The position numbers and the translations under genes were made by a program. A stretch of DNA of 64,000 nt from positions 868,001 to 932,000 of the forward strand of contig NZ_AP025466.1 of the NCBI RefSeq assembly GCF_024347355.1, written 5' to 3'. Positions 18,502-27,569 of this stretch are shown piece by piece. Below the pieces are notes generated by a model, which was not told where the DNA came from, made no database searches, and saw only the letters and a program-made list of their open reading frames with translations. Within the stretch, counting starts at the first letter, position 1; the number at the start of each line of letters is the position of its first letter. This DNA is from Vibrio chagasii. Lineage in GTDB: Bacteria > Pseudomonadota > Gammaproteobacteria > Enterobacterales > Vibrionaceae.

Positions 18502-19623
18502 ATGTCTTTAAATGCTCATCAACAAGAGAAATTAAAAATTTTCATAAAGGATATTCATAAAAAAGCAACAAGCTTTATGGGTTATCCAATTTCAACAGAC
18601 TTTAACTATCAACAACTAAAAGAATTAATCAACTTTCCTTTAAATAACCTTGGGGATCCTTTTGCTAAATCTACTTGGCAAGTTGATAGTAGAGAGTTTG
18701 AATGTGAAGTAATAGAATTTTTTGCAAAACTATTACGAGCACCTGAAAAAGATTGGTGGGGGTATGTCACAAATGGCAGTACTGAAGCTAATCTATATGC
18801 TTTATATTTAGCTCGTGAACTCTACCCTAATGGTATTTGTTATTTTTCCAAAGAAACTCATTATTCTGTCGCCAAAAATTTACACTTGCTCAATATGCGT
18901 CATATAATGATCCGATGTGACGATAAGGGGGTAATTGACTATGATGACTTGCGAGAAACGCTAAAAGTCAATAGGGATGTGCCTGCTATTATTTTTGCGA
19001 ATAGTGGCACCACTATGACAGAAGCCAAAGATGACATAAAAAAAATTCGTACTATTCTAGACGAGTTTTCTATTTCAAAAAGTTATATCCACAGTGATGC
19101 CGCATTATGCGGAGCTATAAATCCTTTTTTAACACCCAGACCGTCGTTTGATTTTGAAGACGGTGCCGACAGCGTTTCACTGAGTGGACACAAATTTATT
19201 GGTTCTCCAATTCCTTGTGGGGTTGTTGTAGCCCGTAAATCAAATGTTGATCGTATTGCACGCTCTATTGCTTACATTGGCTGTTTAGATACTACTATTA
19301 CAGGCTCACGTAATGGCTTTACACCGATGGTACTGTGGTATGCCATTAACAGTTTAGGGTTAGAAGGCCTGGCTAAACGTGTACTACACAGCCTAGAAGT
19401 TGCAAAATACACGGAAATTCAATTACAAAATATAGGTATAAAAGCTTGGCGAAACCCAAATGCGATAACTGTTGTTTTACCAGCTGTGCCAGAGGAAATA
19501 AAGCAAAGATATCAATTAGCAACAGCAAATGGTATGACACATATTATTTGTATGCCACATATGAAATTTTCAGATATTGATGCGTTTACTTCTGCATTAA
19601 AACTAGACATGAATGACCTATGA
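18502..19623 (+). CDS. hdc: PLP-dependent histidine decarboxylase-like enzyme
   Basis: A 373-residue group II PLP decarboxylase most like bacterial histidine decarboxylases (Morganella Hdc, Acinetobacter BasG, Photobacterium HdcA), which make histamine from histidine. Seen are WGYVTNGSTEANLYALYLAR (residues about 86-105), H120 in KETHYSVAKN stacking on PLP, the cofactor Asp199 in HSDAALCG, and the Schiff-base Lys231 in SLSGHKFIGSPIPCG. Plant serine decarboxylases share this fold, so the substrate is not proven. No histidine/histamine antiporter and no siderophore genes lie nearby. A double-ACT protein follows after 10 bp, suggesting an operon with amino-acid sensing. Confidence 0.85.
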   Translation: MSLNAHQQEKLKIFIKDIHKKATSFMGYPISTDFNYQQLKELINFPLNNLGDPFAKSTWQVDSREFECEVIEFFAKLLRAPEKDWWGYVTNGSTEANLYALYLARELYPNGICYFSKETHYSVAKNLHLLNMRHIMIRCDDKGVIDYDDLRETLKVNRDVPAIIFANSGTTMTEAKDDIKKIRTILDEFSISKSYIHSDAALCGAINPFLTPRPSFDFEDGADSVSLSGHKFIGSPIPCGVVVARKSNVDRIARSIAYIGCLDTTITGSRNGFTPMVLWYAINSLGLEGLAKRVLHSLEVAKYTEIQLQNIGIKAWRNPNAITVVLPAVPEEIKQRYQLATANGMTHIICMPHMKFSDIDAFTSALKLDMNDL

Positions 19624-19633
19624 GGATATTTAA

Positions 19634-20026
19634 ATGGAAAAGATAATATTAATATCTGAAGACTATATCGGATTGATCACAGACATAACGGAAATTTTAT
19701 CGAAAAATAAAATAAAAATAAAAAACATAGATGCTGACAAAATAAATAACACCGCATTAATAAAGATAAGTTCAGACAATAACAAATACACGTATGAAAT
19801 ATTGATTAAAGCGGGATTCAATATTATTTTCAACACTGAGATAATAATGGTAAAAATCGATGATGAGCTTGGAGCGTTGGCAAAATTAGCAAGGAAATTA
19901 TCAGAGAATAATATTGACATTAGAAGTCTGAATATTGTCGAACAGGATGAAAACCATTTGATTTTATCTATCACATGCTCAGATCCAGAGAAGACTAAAA
20001 AATTGATGAGTCACATGTTGATATAA
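19634..20026 (+). CDS. Double-ACT-domain small-molecule-binding protein
   Basis: A 130-residue protein made of two ACT-like halves: EKIILISEDYIGLITDITEIL (about 2-22) and MVKIDDELGALAKLARKLSE (about 73-92), each followed by the expected strand. ACT modules bind amino acids and regulate enzymes. It starts 10 bp after the decarboxylase with GAGGA upstream, so it is almost surely cotranscribed and may regulate that enzyme by binding its substrate or product. It is very AT-rich. No enzyme domain is attached. Confidence 0.8.
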   Translation: MEKIILISEDYIGLITDITEILSKNKIKIKNIDADKINNTALIKISSDNNKYTYEILIKAGFNIIFNTEIIMVKIDDELGALAKLARKLSENNIDIRSLNIVEQDENHLILSITCSDPEKTKKLMSHMLI

Positions 20027-20052
20027 ACAAAACCTGACAATACCAAATTTTA

Positions 20053-20319
20053 TTTTTGGCAACTTTAGGTGGCGCACGTTCTCTGCATTTAGAAGATAAA
20101 ATCGGTAACTTAGAAGTAGGCAAAGAAGCGGATTTCGTGGTGTTGGACTTGCACGCTACCCAACTGATGCGCTTTAGAATGGAACAAGCGACCAAGCTTG
20201 AAGAAAAACTTTTTGTACTGATGAGCTTGGGTGACGACAGAACCGTCAGCGAGACTTACATCTACGGCGAAAAAGCCTACGACGTCAACTTCAAAGATTA
20301 CAAAAAACTCGTTAGCTAG
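20053..20319 (+). pseudogene. guaD: Duplicated 3' fragment of guaD (direct repeat copy 2)
   Basis: This encodes the last 88 residues of guanine deaminase, identical in protein to copy 1 but with about 18 silent base changes. The frame upstream closes after five codons (TGA at 20035-20037), and the only start would be a TTG at 20056 with no ribosome site, so no functional enzyme is expected; metal ligands are absent. A terminator follows at 20389-20420. It is probably the original chromosomal guaD end, displaced by the cassette, or alternatively the end brought in by it. Confidence 0.92.
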
Positions 20320-20388
20320 TTTGCTAACAATGAACACACGCTAGGTAACCTTTGTTGTTAAAGAACCCGTCCAGATTCGCCTAGCTTA

Positions 20389-20420
20389 AAAGACCAGTTG
20401 CTAATGCTACTGGTCTTTTT
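20389..20420 (+). terminator. Rho-independent terminator after guaD fragment
   Basis: Arms AAAGACCAGT (20389-20398) and ACTGGTCTTT (20409-20418) followed by a T run. This looks like the ancestral terminator of the xdh-guaD operon, now cut off from intact guaD by the cassette. Confidence 0.9.
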
Positions 20421-20578
20421 TTGTCCCTAATTCAAAGAAATACAAATTATTACTCGTGGTGTGCTCAACACCCATGACGCAGCCAAGTTATGTTGGTACG
20501 TTAGACGGTGGTAGACCAAATATTGTCTGTTTAAAACTATTGTCCGCTTAAAACAACACACGCTTAGAAAGGAATTCT

Positions 20579-21460
20579 ATGTTCGAACAGGTCGTTAGCA
20601 TTCTGTTTCCCGTTTTTGCACTCGCCAGTGCTGGCTTTGCAGTTGGTCGTTGGCTTAAGCCCGATTTCAAGCCAATCAATCGCATTAACATGGATGTCTG
20701 TATTCCTGCTTTGGTGTTTGCATCGCTGACCACCATGCCGCTCGACACCGAACAACTGCCGCTGATTTCAGCCTCTTTGGTTGCGGTGTTAGTGCCCGCA
20801 CTGCTGATGATTCCGATCTGTAAGATCTTTAAGCTCAACTTCAAAGCTTGGGCTCCCCCACACATGTTTCGCAATAGCGGCAACCTTGCGATTCCCCTAT
20901 TCACGTATACCTTTGGCGAAAGTGCATTAGCCCCAGCGGTATTACTGTTTGTGGTGTCAGCATGTGTTCATATCAGTATAGGCTTAGCATTATTAAGCGA
21001 AGGTAACCCGATCAAGCAGATCTTCAAGATGCCAATATTCTTGGCTGCTTTATTAGCAATGACACTAAATTTGTCCGGTATTCCTGTGTGGAATCCTATC
21101 TACGAAGCCACATCGCTGCTTGGGCAAGCTGCTGTTCCCATCATGCTGTTGTCACTGGGATCACAAATGGTCAACTTGAGGCTGAGTGGTCTGAAAGTCG
21201 GCTTGTTATGTACAGCGCAATCTCTGTTCACTGGAGCGATCGCTTTTACGATCATCTACTTCTTCATTCCTCTACCCACTCTACACTTGCAGATGATGGT
21301 GCTGTTCACCATGCTGCCACCTGCAGTGATGAATTACCTGTTTGCAGAAAGGTTCAACGTAGAGCCACCTAAGGTCGCCTCTATGGTGTTGTTCAGCAAC
21401 TTCTTAAGCGTGGTAACGCTGCCGATACTGCTATCTTTTGCCTTGTCGATATCAAGTTGA
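20579..21460 (+). CDS. AEC-family (auxin efflux carrier-like) permease
   Basis: A 293-residue inner-membrane protein with about ten hydrophobic helices in two halves, typical of the AEC/Mem_trans family. Starts MFEQVVSILFPVFALASAGF; the second half has SLLGQAAVPIMLLSLGSQMV and a late FTMLPPAVMNYLFAERF, both family-like. Members export or import carboxylates or related anions. The ribosome site AAAGGAAT precedes ATG 20579. Being downstream of guaD it may move a purine-pathway compound, but that is inference. Confidence 0.82.
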   Translation: MFEQVVSILFPVFALASAGFAVGRWLKPDFKPINRINMDVCIPALVFASLTTMPLDTEQLPLISASLVAVLVPALLMIPICKIFKLNFKAWAPPHMFRNSGNLAIPLFTYTFGESALAPAVLLFVVSACVHISIGLALLSEGNPIKQIFKMPIFLAALLAMTLNLSGIPVWNPIYEATSLLGQAAVPIMLLSLGSQMVNLRLSGLKVGLLCTAQSLFTGAIAFTIIYFFIPLPTLHLQMMVLFTMLPPAVMNYLFAERFNVEPPKVASMVLFSNFLSVVTLPILLSFALSISS

Positions 21461-21701
21461 AATCCAGGATTTATCTTACTTATCAAAGCAAAAAAGTGGG
21501 AGCACGCCTCTCTAAAAGTGGATGACAATAATCGAGTCTACCATTCAGTTTTCCATTCAAGGCCTTACTCCCTGAACAAAGCAGCGAAAGTGTGCAACGA
21601 AAAAATATTCTTACTTTGACTTTATTCCCATCGAACTTCATCTTCCTGAGATAACAATATATCTACGCATCACTCCACTGCTCTTAGTCTTTATAAGTCA
21701 T

Positions 21702-22229
21702 ATGAAAATTAAAAATTTAATACCTCTACTGCTATGTACCTTCTCTCACCAAGCATTGTCTGCTGCAAATTTCACTACCGATTTTGTAGAGCTTGGGATT
21801 CAAACAAAGCCGAATGGTATTAGTTTGGAAGGGGGGAGAGATATCAATGACAGCCTTGCGCTTCTGGGTGGGGTAAGTTCAAATGCCGATCTCGATGAAG
21901 ACAACTATGACGTCTATATCGGGCCTCAAGTTTACGGGCCTATCAACCAAGCCATCGATCTCAATACTCAACTATTGCTTCACTACAACAAAGGATCTTA
22001 CGCTCCGGGGAAAAGCAAAACCTTTATTGAATTCAACGCAGGGCTTCGTGCCTGGATTACTCAACGAGTAGAAGCAAATGTCATGGTGGGGGCAAATGGA
22101 GAGCATTCGATCTTTACGTTTGGCGCGAGATTCCATGCAACGGATAAAGCCGCGTTCTCGATATCTTCTAAGAATAACGGGATTTATGGGCCTCAACTAC
22201 AACTTGGTGTTAGATACAACTTTAATTAA
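21702..22229 (+). CDS. Small outer-membrane beta-barrel-like protein
   Basis: A 175-residue exported protein: signal peptide MKIKNLIPLLLCTFSHQALSA, then short amphipathic strands separated by polar turns (DYVGPQ-like), ending in GVRYNFN, the aromatic-rich terminal strand expected of an outer-membrane barrel. An 8-strand barrel of OmpA/OmpW size is plausible. No named family recognised. It stands alone between the AEC permease and the broken amidohydrolase. Confidence 0.65.
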   Translation: MKIKNLIPLLLCTFSHQALSAANFTTDFVELGIQTKPNGISLEGGRDINDSLALLGGVSSNADLDEDNYDVYIGPQVYGPINQAIDLNTQLLLHYNKGSYAPGKSKTFIEFNAGLRAWITQRVEANVMVGANGEHSIFTFGARFHATDKAAFSISSKNNGIYGPQLQLGVRYNFN

Positions 22230-22387
22230 GTGACAGTAAGTAAAGGTTCTTAAAAGCAAAGTAGCCATTTGGTGACACATCTCGTAATCAACATATTTAT
22301 CACAGCAAAACCCCAATACACATCCTATATTTAACAGTGGCTTAACTTCAGTAAGTTCAATTCTACGTTAATTATAAGGATATAAAA

Positions 22388-23772
22388 ATGAAGAAGACTT
22401 TGCTTGCCTCTTCACTCGCATTGGTAGCGTCGTTTGCCTATGCAGAACAAGAGGCTCAACTGCCACAGACGTTATTTCAAAATGTCGATGTCTTCAACGG
22501 CACTGAAAACAAGTTGTACGAAGACCACTTTGTATTGGTCGAAGGCAACATCATTACCTCCATTTCAGCAAAAACAATTGATGTTCGCGACGATGCCGTA
22601 GTGATAGACGGTACAGGTACAGGCAAAACCTTAACCCCAGGCTTTATCGAAAACCATGCGCACTTGATGCTAATGGGGCCAAGCTTGCCAACGATGGAAT
22701 CGAATACCACGTGGGAAGATTTCGCCATACACGGAACGCGTATGGCAGAGATGTACCTGATGCAAGGTTTTACCACAGTTCGTGACGCAGGCGGGGCCAA
22801 CGGTGGCCTAAGAAGAGCCATAGATGCGGGGCAAATTATTGGGCCTCGTTACTACCCATCCGGTGCATTTTTGAGTACTCGTGGCGGACACGCTGACTTT
22901 GCCAACTACACCGCTCCTGTCGGTGAAGAAACCAACTTTAGCCGTTTGAATATGGCACAAGAAGTCAATAGCGTTGCCGAAGTGAAGAAGTACGCTCGTA
23001 ACAACTTCCGCATGGGTGCAACCCAGTTGAAATACATGCAATCCGGTGGTGTGGTATCTGCCTTTGACCCGTGGCAATTACTGGCAGGTTCACCAGAAGA
23101 AGTCGGTGCAGCGGTTGAGGTAGCCGATACTTACGGCAGCTACGTAATGGCGCACTCCTATCGTAAAGAGGCGATCATTGGGCACTAAACGCAGGCGTTA
23201 AATCGATCGAGCACGGCTTTATGTTCGACTGTGAGATTTCAGAACTCATGGAAGAAAAAGGAGCGTACATCACCACTAACCTTACCGCGTTCGACCCTAA
23301 CCTTCTTGAGATTCCTGCTGTTAAGAACGTCCCATCAAGTTTAGCCAAAGCAAAATCGGCTTCTGCCGCGTTTAAAGACTACATCCCGAATATGAAGAAG
23401 TGTCCAGCTCCTCGTGGTTTCCAGACTGACTGTGTAGGCTCTGTTGATGCTTGTAACATTCAAATCGCTTACGAGAAAAAGCTAAACAATGACTTCTTTG
23501 GTCCTTACGAATCATTGAAAACTCTTACGTCTGTCGGTGGTGAAATTGCCACACTATCAGGTGACTTCATGAACCCATATCCAGATGCGAAACTGGGTGT
23601 GATTGAGAAAGGCGCATACGCAGATATTCTGCTGCTTGATGGTAACCCATTCGAAGACTTTTCTGTGGTAGGTACCGGTGACCAATGGTTTGGTGCCGAT
23701 AAGCGACCAGACTCACCAGAAAGCATTAAGCTCATTATGAAAGATGGCGTTGTCTACAAAAACACACTTTAG
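22388..23772 (+). pseudogene. Frameshifted secreted amidohydrolase (imidazolonepropionase/prolidase-like)
   Basis: Two frames make one ancestral protein of about 461 residues. The first (22388-23188) has a signal peptide (MKKTLLASSLALVASFAYA), the metal site GFIENHAHLMLMG, GFTTVRDAGG and MAHSYRKEA; the second (23221-23772 and a little upstream) holds AGVKSIEHGFMFD, then KLGVIEKGAYADILLLDGNP near the end. The break is a missing base in or near the GGG at 23178-23184; adding one base rejoins the frames. The family includes periplasmic dipeptidases and related hydrolases. It may be a true pseudogene or an assembly error. Confidence 0.85.
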
Positions 23773-23880
23773 ACATCAAGCTTCAAAGTCATAGCTCATA
23801 GATAGAGCATGGTTCATCGGCTTTTACAGGCCGATGAATCACTTGAAACGACCTAACACCAACCAATAGCGAGCCAAACA

Positions 23881-24513
23881 TTGAATAGATTTATCACCCT
23901 ATTTGTATCCATAGTTTCGTTTTGTAGCCTAGCAAGTGAACCAACAGAACTCGATTGGAAAGACCTGAGACCAGTACATGCACAGAACCAAATCGTGTTG
24001 CCTGAGATCAGCTATCAACAAAAACTGACACTTCAAAAAATATTCACCTTAAGCCAGTACAACGATCCAAAGAGTAATGATGAGTTAGCCACCCTCAAAG
24101 AAACATTAAAATCGGAAGGGCTAGACGCCGATGAATTACTGAAACTGCGTTCTGAGTACATCGCGAATCAACAGCGAGCATCAGAAACAGTGACTCAAGA
24201 CTTTGACGGTAAGAAGGTGCGTATACCTGGATTCCTGGTTCCAATTGCTTTCTCAGCGCCCCTCGTTGCTACCGAATTCTTGTTAGTTCCTAATGCTGGA
24301 GCGTGTATACACATGCCACCACCACCAGCGAACCAAATTGTCAGAGTCTCTTACCCTGAAGGCTACAAAGTAGAAACCGTTCAGTATCCAGTTTGGGTCG
24401 AAGGTGTGATTTCATCAAAACTGACCACAGACAATGTGTATCTTGTCGATGGCGATACCGATGTGACCATGAGGTACGATATGAATGCTTCGTTGGTTGT
24501 GAATTACCACTAA
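23881..24513 (+). CDS. Exported DUF3299-family protein
   Basis: A 210-residue protein starting at TTG 23881, with signal peptide LNRFITLFVSIVSFCSLAS read as Met-initiated. The C-terminal half carries the DUF3299 pattern: KVRIPGFLVPI, then FLLVPNAGACIHMPPPPANQIV with a conserved Cys and His that look like a metal or redox site. These proteins are often near ABC or metal/lipoprotein export genes, but here none is adjacent. It is monocistronic with a shared terminator. Function unknown. Confidence 0.72.
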   Translation: MNRFITLFVSIVSFCSLASEPTELDWKDLRPVHAQNQIVLPEISYQQKLTLQKIFTLSQYNDPKSNDELATLKETLKSEGLDADELLKLRSEYIANQQRASETVTQDFDGKKVRIPGFLVPIAFSAPLVATEFLLVPNAGACIHMPPPPANQIVRVSYPEGYKVETVQYPVWVEGVISSKLTTDNVYLVDGDTDVTMRYDMNASLVVNYH

Positions 24514-24581
24514 CTAAAACGGCGTAAACCACGAAGTGCCAATGCGAGCTTTGGTTTGACCGACAACTCATAACCTATAAC

Positions 24582-24608
24582 AAAAAGAGCCTCATCGAGG
24601 CTCTTTTT
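24582..24608. terminator. Bidirectional rho-independent terminator
   Basis: Perfect 12-bp arms AAAAAGAGCCTC (24582-24593) and GAGGCTCTTTTT (24597-24608) with loop ATC. It lies between convergent genes. Confidence 0.93.
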
Positions 24609-24668
24609 AACATCCAATCAATCCCAAACCACACTGTGGGTTCTCCGCCAAATTAGACACAATCCAAA

Positions 24669-25103
24669 CTAGCTTGATGGTTCGAAGACCAACGTATTGT
24701 CATGTCCGATGATCGTCAACTGTTCACCCGCATCGTCGTAAGCCACAGTAACGCTCTCTTCGAACGTATCAAAAATCAGATTCTCTTGAATCGCTTGAGT
24801 TCCACTACAGCCCATTCTTGTGCTGGCAATTGGTGTGAACGCCAAATAGCCTTGTTCAAATGTCGTCACTTGGGTAACGAAGTGGTTACAGCCCGTACGA
24901 CCATAAATATTATCTCGTGCTATTTGTATTGATGCTTGGTGCGTCGGTTGCTCACCATTAACACGAATAAGATTCCAAGGCCCCATAACAGCCTGATGCA
25001 TGGACGATAACTCACGAGATGTTTCTATTTCTTGCGCTTGAACGACTGTTCCTAACACTCCAGAAAATAACAACACACTAAGCGATAAAATTACTTTTTT
25101 CAT
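24669..25103 (-). CDS. META-domain exported protein (HslJ-like)
   Basis: A 144-residue exported protein with signal peptide MKKVILSLSVLLFSGVLGTVVQA; I chose the Met four residues into the longest frame because GGAAAGA lies just before it. The mature part is a META domain: GPWNLIRVNGE near residue 41, GRTGCNHFVTQV near 69 and STRMGCSGTQAIQENLIFDTF near 94. The two cysteines likely pair. HslJ-type proteins are linked to heat-shock and novobiocin resistance in E. coli. It follows the 250-residue secreted gene by 21 bp. Confidence 0.8.
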   Translation of the reverse strand: MKKVILSLSVLLFSGVLGTVVQAQEIETSRELSSMHQAVMGPWNLIRVNGEQPTHQASIQIARDNIYGRTGCNHFVTQVTTFEQGYLAFTPIASTRMGCSGTQAIQENLIFDTFEESVTVAYDDAGEQLTIIGHDNTLVFEPSS

Positions 25104-25124
25104 TATTCTTTCCATTACTTATAA

Positions 25125-25877
25125 TTACCAACGCGTGAATTTAATTGAGACTGCTTCACCCATTCCTAGCCCTAACCCGCCAGCTTTAAGGTCAAAAATC
25201 TCTCCAGCTTCTCGGTCCCAAATTTTCACCTCATGGTAAAACAAGCCGCTGAAGTAATGCCCCTTATTATCGAGTAATTCGATCTGTTTCCCCTTCTCAA
25301 GCTTATCGAAGAATCGCTCATCAATATAAGATGAACCAGAAAAAACAGGAATTGTTGTAATACCAGCGAAGCGCATCACTAACTCACCATAATCACCAAC
25401 AGCACAGGCAATCACAATACCTGCACCGCCACAGGTCGTGACACGATATTGCCAGCCAGAATCGGTAGTAAAGGCACGCTTGATCGTTCCTCGCCCTAAT
25501 ACACCATCTACTTGAATATGCACTTCTTCCGGCAATGTCGTGCCTTTAATTTCAAACATATGAGGTTGAGAGTTACGGAAGTAAGGTATCGACATACCTT
25601 GACTAACAAATCGCTTAGTTGGTGTGATAACTTTGATTCTTAACCTATCACCATCAGTGTAACCAATGAGATTAGACAGGGAGCTCGGGTCATTCATATC
25701 AAGCTGTTCAATATCAATCCAAGCACCTTTATTAATTGAATAAAAGGCTTTCATCTCTTCGCTGCCACTTTCTCCAGACATGTCCAAGCTATTCTTGATA
25801 AATAGCGTTGAACTTAGCACCGAGTTAGAAAACAGCAAGTTTAATAATAGAAATGTAAGTTTAATTTTCTCCAGCAT
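25125..25877 (-). CDS. Secreted protein of unknown family
   Basis: A 250-residue protein with signal peptide MLEKIKLTFLLLNLLFSNSVLS and a beta-rich mature part. A cysteine pair flanks a hydrophobic glycine-rich stretch (TTCGGAGIVIACAVGDYGE). The end is glycine-rich (KAGGLGLGMGEAVSIKFTRW). No family recognised. The META-domain gene begins 21 bp downstream on the same strand, so the two secreted proteins are probably made together and act in the periplasm or outside. Confidence 0.65.
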   Translation of the reverse strand: MLEKIKLTFLLLNLLFSNSVLSSTLFIKNSLDMSGESGSEEMKAFYSINKGAWIDIEQLDMNDPSSLSNLIGYTDGDRLRIKVITPTKRFVSQGMSIPYFRNSQPHMFEIKGTTLPEEVHIQVDGVLGRGTIKRAFTTDSGWQYRVTTCGGAGIVIACAVGDYGELVMRFAGITTIPVFSGSSYIDERFFDKLEKGKQIELLDNKGHYFSGLFYHEVKIWDREAGEIFDLKAGGLGLGMGEAVSIKFTRW

Positions 25878-26238
25878 ATACTGACCCTAATATTTAATAA
25901 GTATTTTAGCTGGCAGAATATTATGTATAAAAAACAAACAAAACAACACATGATAAAATAATATATTAGAATCAAGTTGGGGCGCATACTTTTTTAGGGT
26001 TTATAATAATATAACTATCATACTTTAGAACTAGAAATATAACATTTAACAAGTTCAGTAAGAAAAAAACCAATGAACACAAAAGTCTATAAATTAGGGG
26101 ACGGTAATATTAGCCACATAATAATTTAAACTGAGTTACGTATGGTTATTTATCAAATAATAAAATGACTAACACGGAAAAGAAAACGAGAGGCTTCCTC
26201 GTCAAAGAAAGTCATACCCACTGAATCTAAACGGTAGT
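25878..26238. other. AT-rich intergenic gap
   Basis: 361 bp upstream of the minus-strand secreted gene and downstream of the minus-strand membrane gene. It is strongly AT-rich with no gene, repeat or clear hairpin; it should hold the promoter for 25877. Confidence 0.5.
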
Positions 26239-26892
26239 TTACCCAAGCTTGTCTAGTTTAAGCTCCGCCGTCACCTTAGTAAGGCGCAGGGCTATCGCAA
26301 AGCAAACTAAATAAGGGCTTACATACCAAAAGAGACTTTCTAGTGGCTGCTTCACCTGTGCCTCTCTGGTCTTAATATACTGGTTTTTCTGTTTTTCATA
26401 CTGGTTCAGCATACCACTCACCCACACAGCATCACTTTCTACTAAAGAAACACTAGGCGCAGGAACCGTAAAATCAGCCGCATTTGGCAATAGAGTGAAA
26501 TCCACATCTTTAAACGTCATCGCGGTGTTCAAATACCACAAACACGCTTCATGGTGCTGCCCATAATTGTCTAATGATGGTTGTCCATTGCAGACATCAC
26601 TTCTTAACTTATCCAAAGAAAACTGCTGTACAGACTCTAAAATCGCCACCGCTCTGGTTTGTTCTGTTTCGACCCAGTCACCTGCAACTTTGGCACGAAT
26701 TTCAGACACAGCACCGAGCATTCCAATACCCGCCAGTAGCGGCCACAGATAGTCCATCCGTTTCCATTTTCGTCGGCTCAAGTTGAACCCACACCAAAGA
26801 GGAAGGTGTAAAAGGAGCGTTAGCCCCAGTGATAGCAAAACGAAATTCAAAGAGCTAGAGAGCATGAGTTCGCTATCAAAGAAGTTCTTCAT
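26239..26892 (-). CDS. Membrane protein of unknown function
   Basis: A 217-residue protein with hydrophobic helices near residues 12-34 (SLNFVLLSLGLTLLLHLPLW), 48-63 and 190-205, and a central soluble part (about 65-185) containing three cysteines. The soluble part would face the periplasm if the first helices form a hairpin. No family recognised. Alone on the minus strand, with an unremarkable 155-bp gap on its promoter side toward 27048. Confidence 0.6.
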   Translation of the reverse strand: MKNFFDSELMLSSSLNFVLLSLGLTLLLHLPLWCGFNLSRRKWKRMDYLWPLLAGIGMLGAVSEIRAKVAGDWVETEQTRAVAILESVQQFSLDKLRSDVCNGQPSLDNYGQHHEACLWYLNTAMTFKDVDFTLLPNAADFTVPAPSVSLVESDAVWVSGMLNQYEKQKNQYIKTREAQVKQPLESLFWYVSPYLVCFAIALRLTKVTAELKLDKLG

Positions 26893-27047
26893 AATGAGTT
26901 ACTTGCTGTTAAACAAGGAGTGATTTGATACTAAGAGTGATATTAGAAAAGAGTGTAAGAGGAAAGTAAAAACAGCACAGAGAATTGGAGTTAGTGCTGT
27001 TTATTTGAACATATCAGGCATTAGCAGCATATCTGAGGAATCAAGCT

Positions 27048-27521
27048 TTAGCTTTTAATTAAATGCTTTTCCATCGGGATACAGTCGAGGCTGATACCTC
27101 TAGGAGAATGATAAGTGGAAAGCTCATCACCAATAAAGCCACACGAACGATAAAACGCAGCTGCATTCAGAGTCGATTCTAGTTTCATTAGAGGCAAGTT
27201 CTGTTGATTCGCTAGCCCCTCTAAGAATTGCAGCATCATTTTAGCTGCACCTTTACCGTAAAAATCAGGGTCTACGAAAATCGCATCAACCATACCCGTT
27301 TGGGTATTGATCTTACCGCTACCAATCACTTGGCCATCCACTTCGGAAACGTAAAAGGTTGCTCCCACGTCAGCGATGAATGCCTCAGACATCTCGCCCG
27401 GCGTCCATAGTGAAAGCTGTTCTTCCGAGTAATAAGCGGAACACTGGTCAAGGATGGCACGACTGCGAATATCAAAAATATCCTTGGCATCAGATATAGC
27501 TGCTTTCCTTATATTAATCAT
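27048..27521 (-). CDS. GNAT-family N-acetyltransferase
   Basis: A 157-residue GNAT protein. The CoA-binding loop is VDPDFYGKGAAKMMLQFLE near residues 83-101, and LNAAAFYRSCGF near 126 is the usual last helix. N-terminal NIRKAAISDAKDIFDIRSRAI is typical. It lies 48 bp after an MFS transporter gene, itself 40 bp after an RDD gene, all minus strand, so an RDD-MFS-GNAT operon is likely. The substrate is unknown; pairing of efflux and acetylation may point to handling of a toxic amine or drug. Confidence 0.85.
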   Translation of the reverse strand: MINIRKAAISDAKDIFDIRSRAILDQCSAYYSEEQLSLWTPGEMSEAFIADVGATFYVSEVDGQVIGSGKINTQTGMVDAIFVDPDFYGKGAAKMMLQFLEGLANQQNLPLMKLESTLNAAAFYRSCGFIGDELSTYHSPRGISLDCIPMEKHLIKS

Positions 27522-27569
27522 AATTAACCTCCAAAAATTAATAGATAGTGTTTGCTAACTGATAAAAAA

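Larger units (their letters stand above)
17508..20052 (+). mobile_element. AT-rich cassette inserted at the guaD 3' end
   Basis: A 2545-bp segment between the two guaD 3' copies. It is much more AT-rich than its neighbours and contains three plus-strand genes (17876-18232, 18502-19623, 19634-20026). No integrase, transposase or terminal inverted repeat is visible. A perfect 10-bp hairpin, CGATGGCACG with CGTGCCATCG (17543-17566), lies just after copy 1. The first 368 bp (17508-17875) and 18233-18501 hold no gene and are AT-rich promoter-like DNA. I infer horizontal gain with target-end replacement or homologous recombination. Confidence 0.75.

Noticed and set aside
17508..20052. Insertion sequence or integron cassette
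   Set aside because: No transposase, integrase, attC-like site or terminal inverted repeats are visible.
20056..20319. Independent 87-residue gene
   Set aside because: It is an exact protein copy of the guaD C-terminus with no ribosome site or catalytic residues, so I call it a duplicated fragment.
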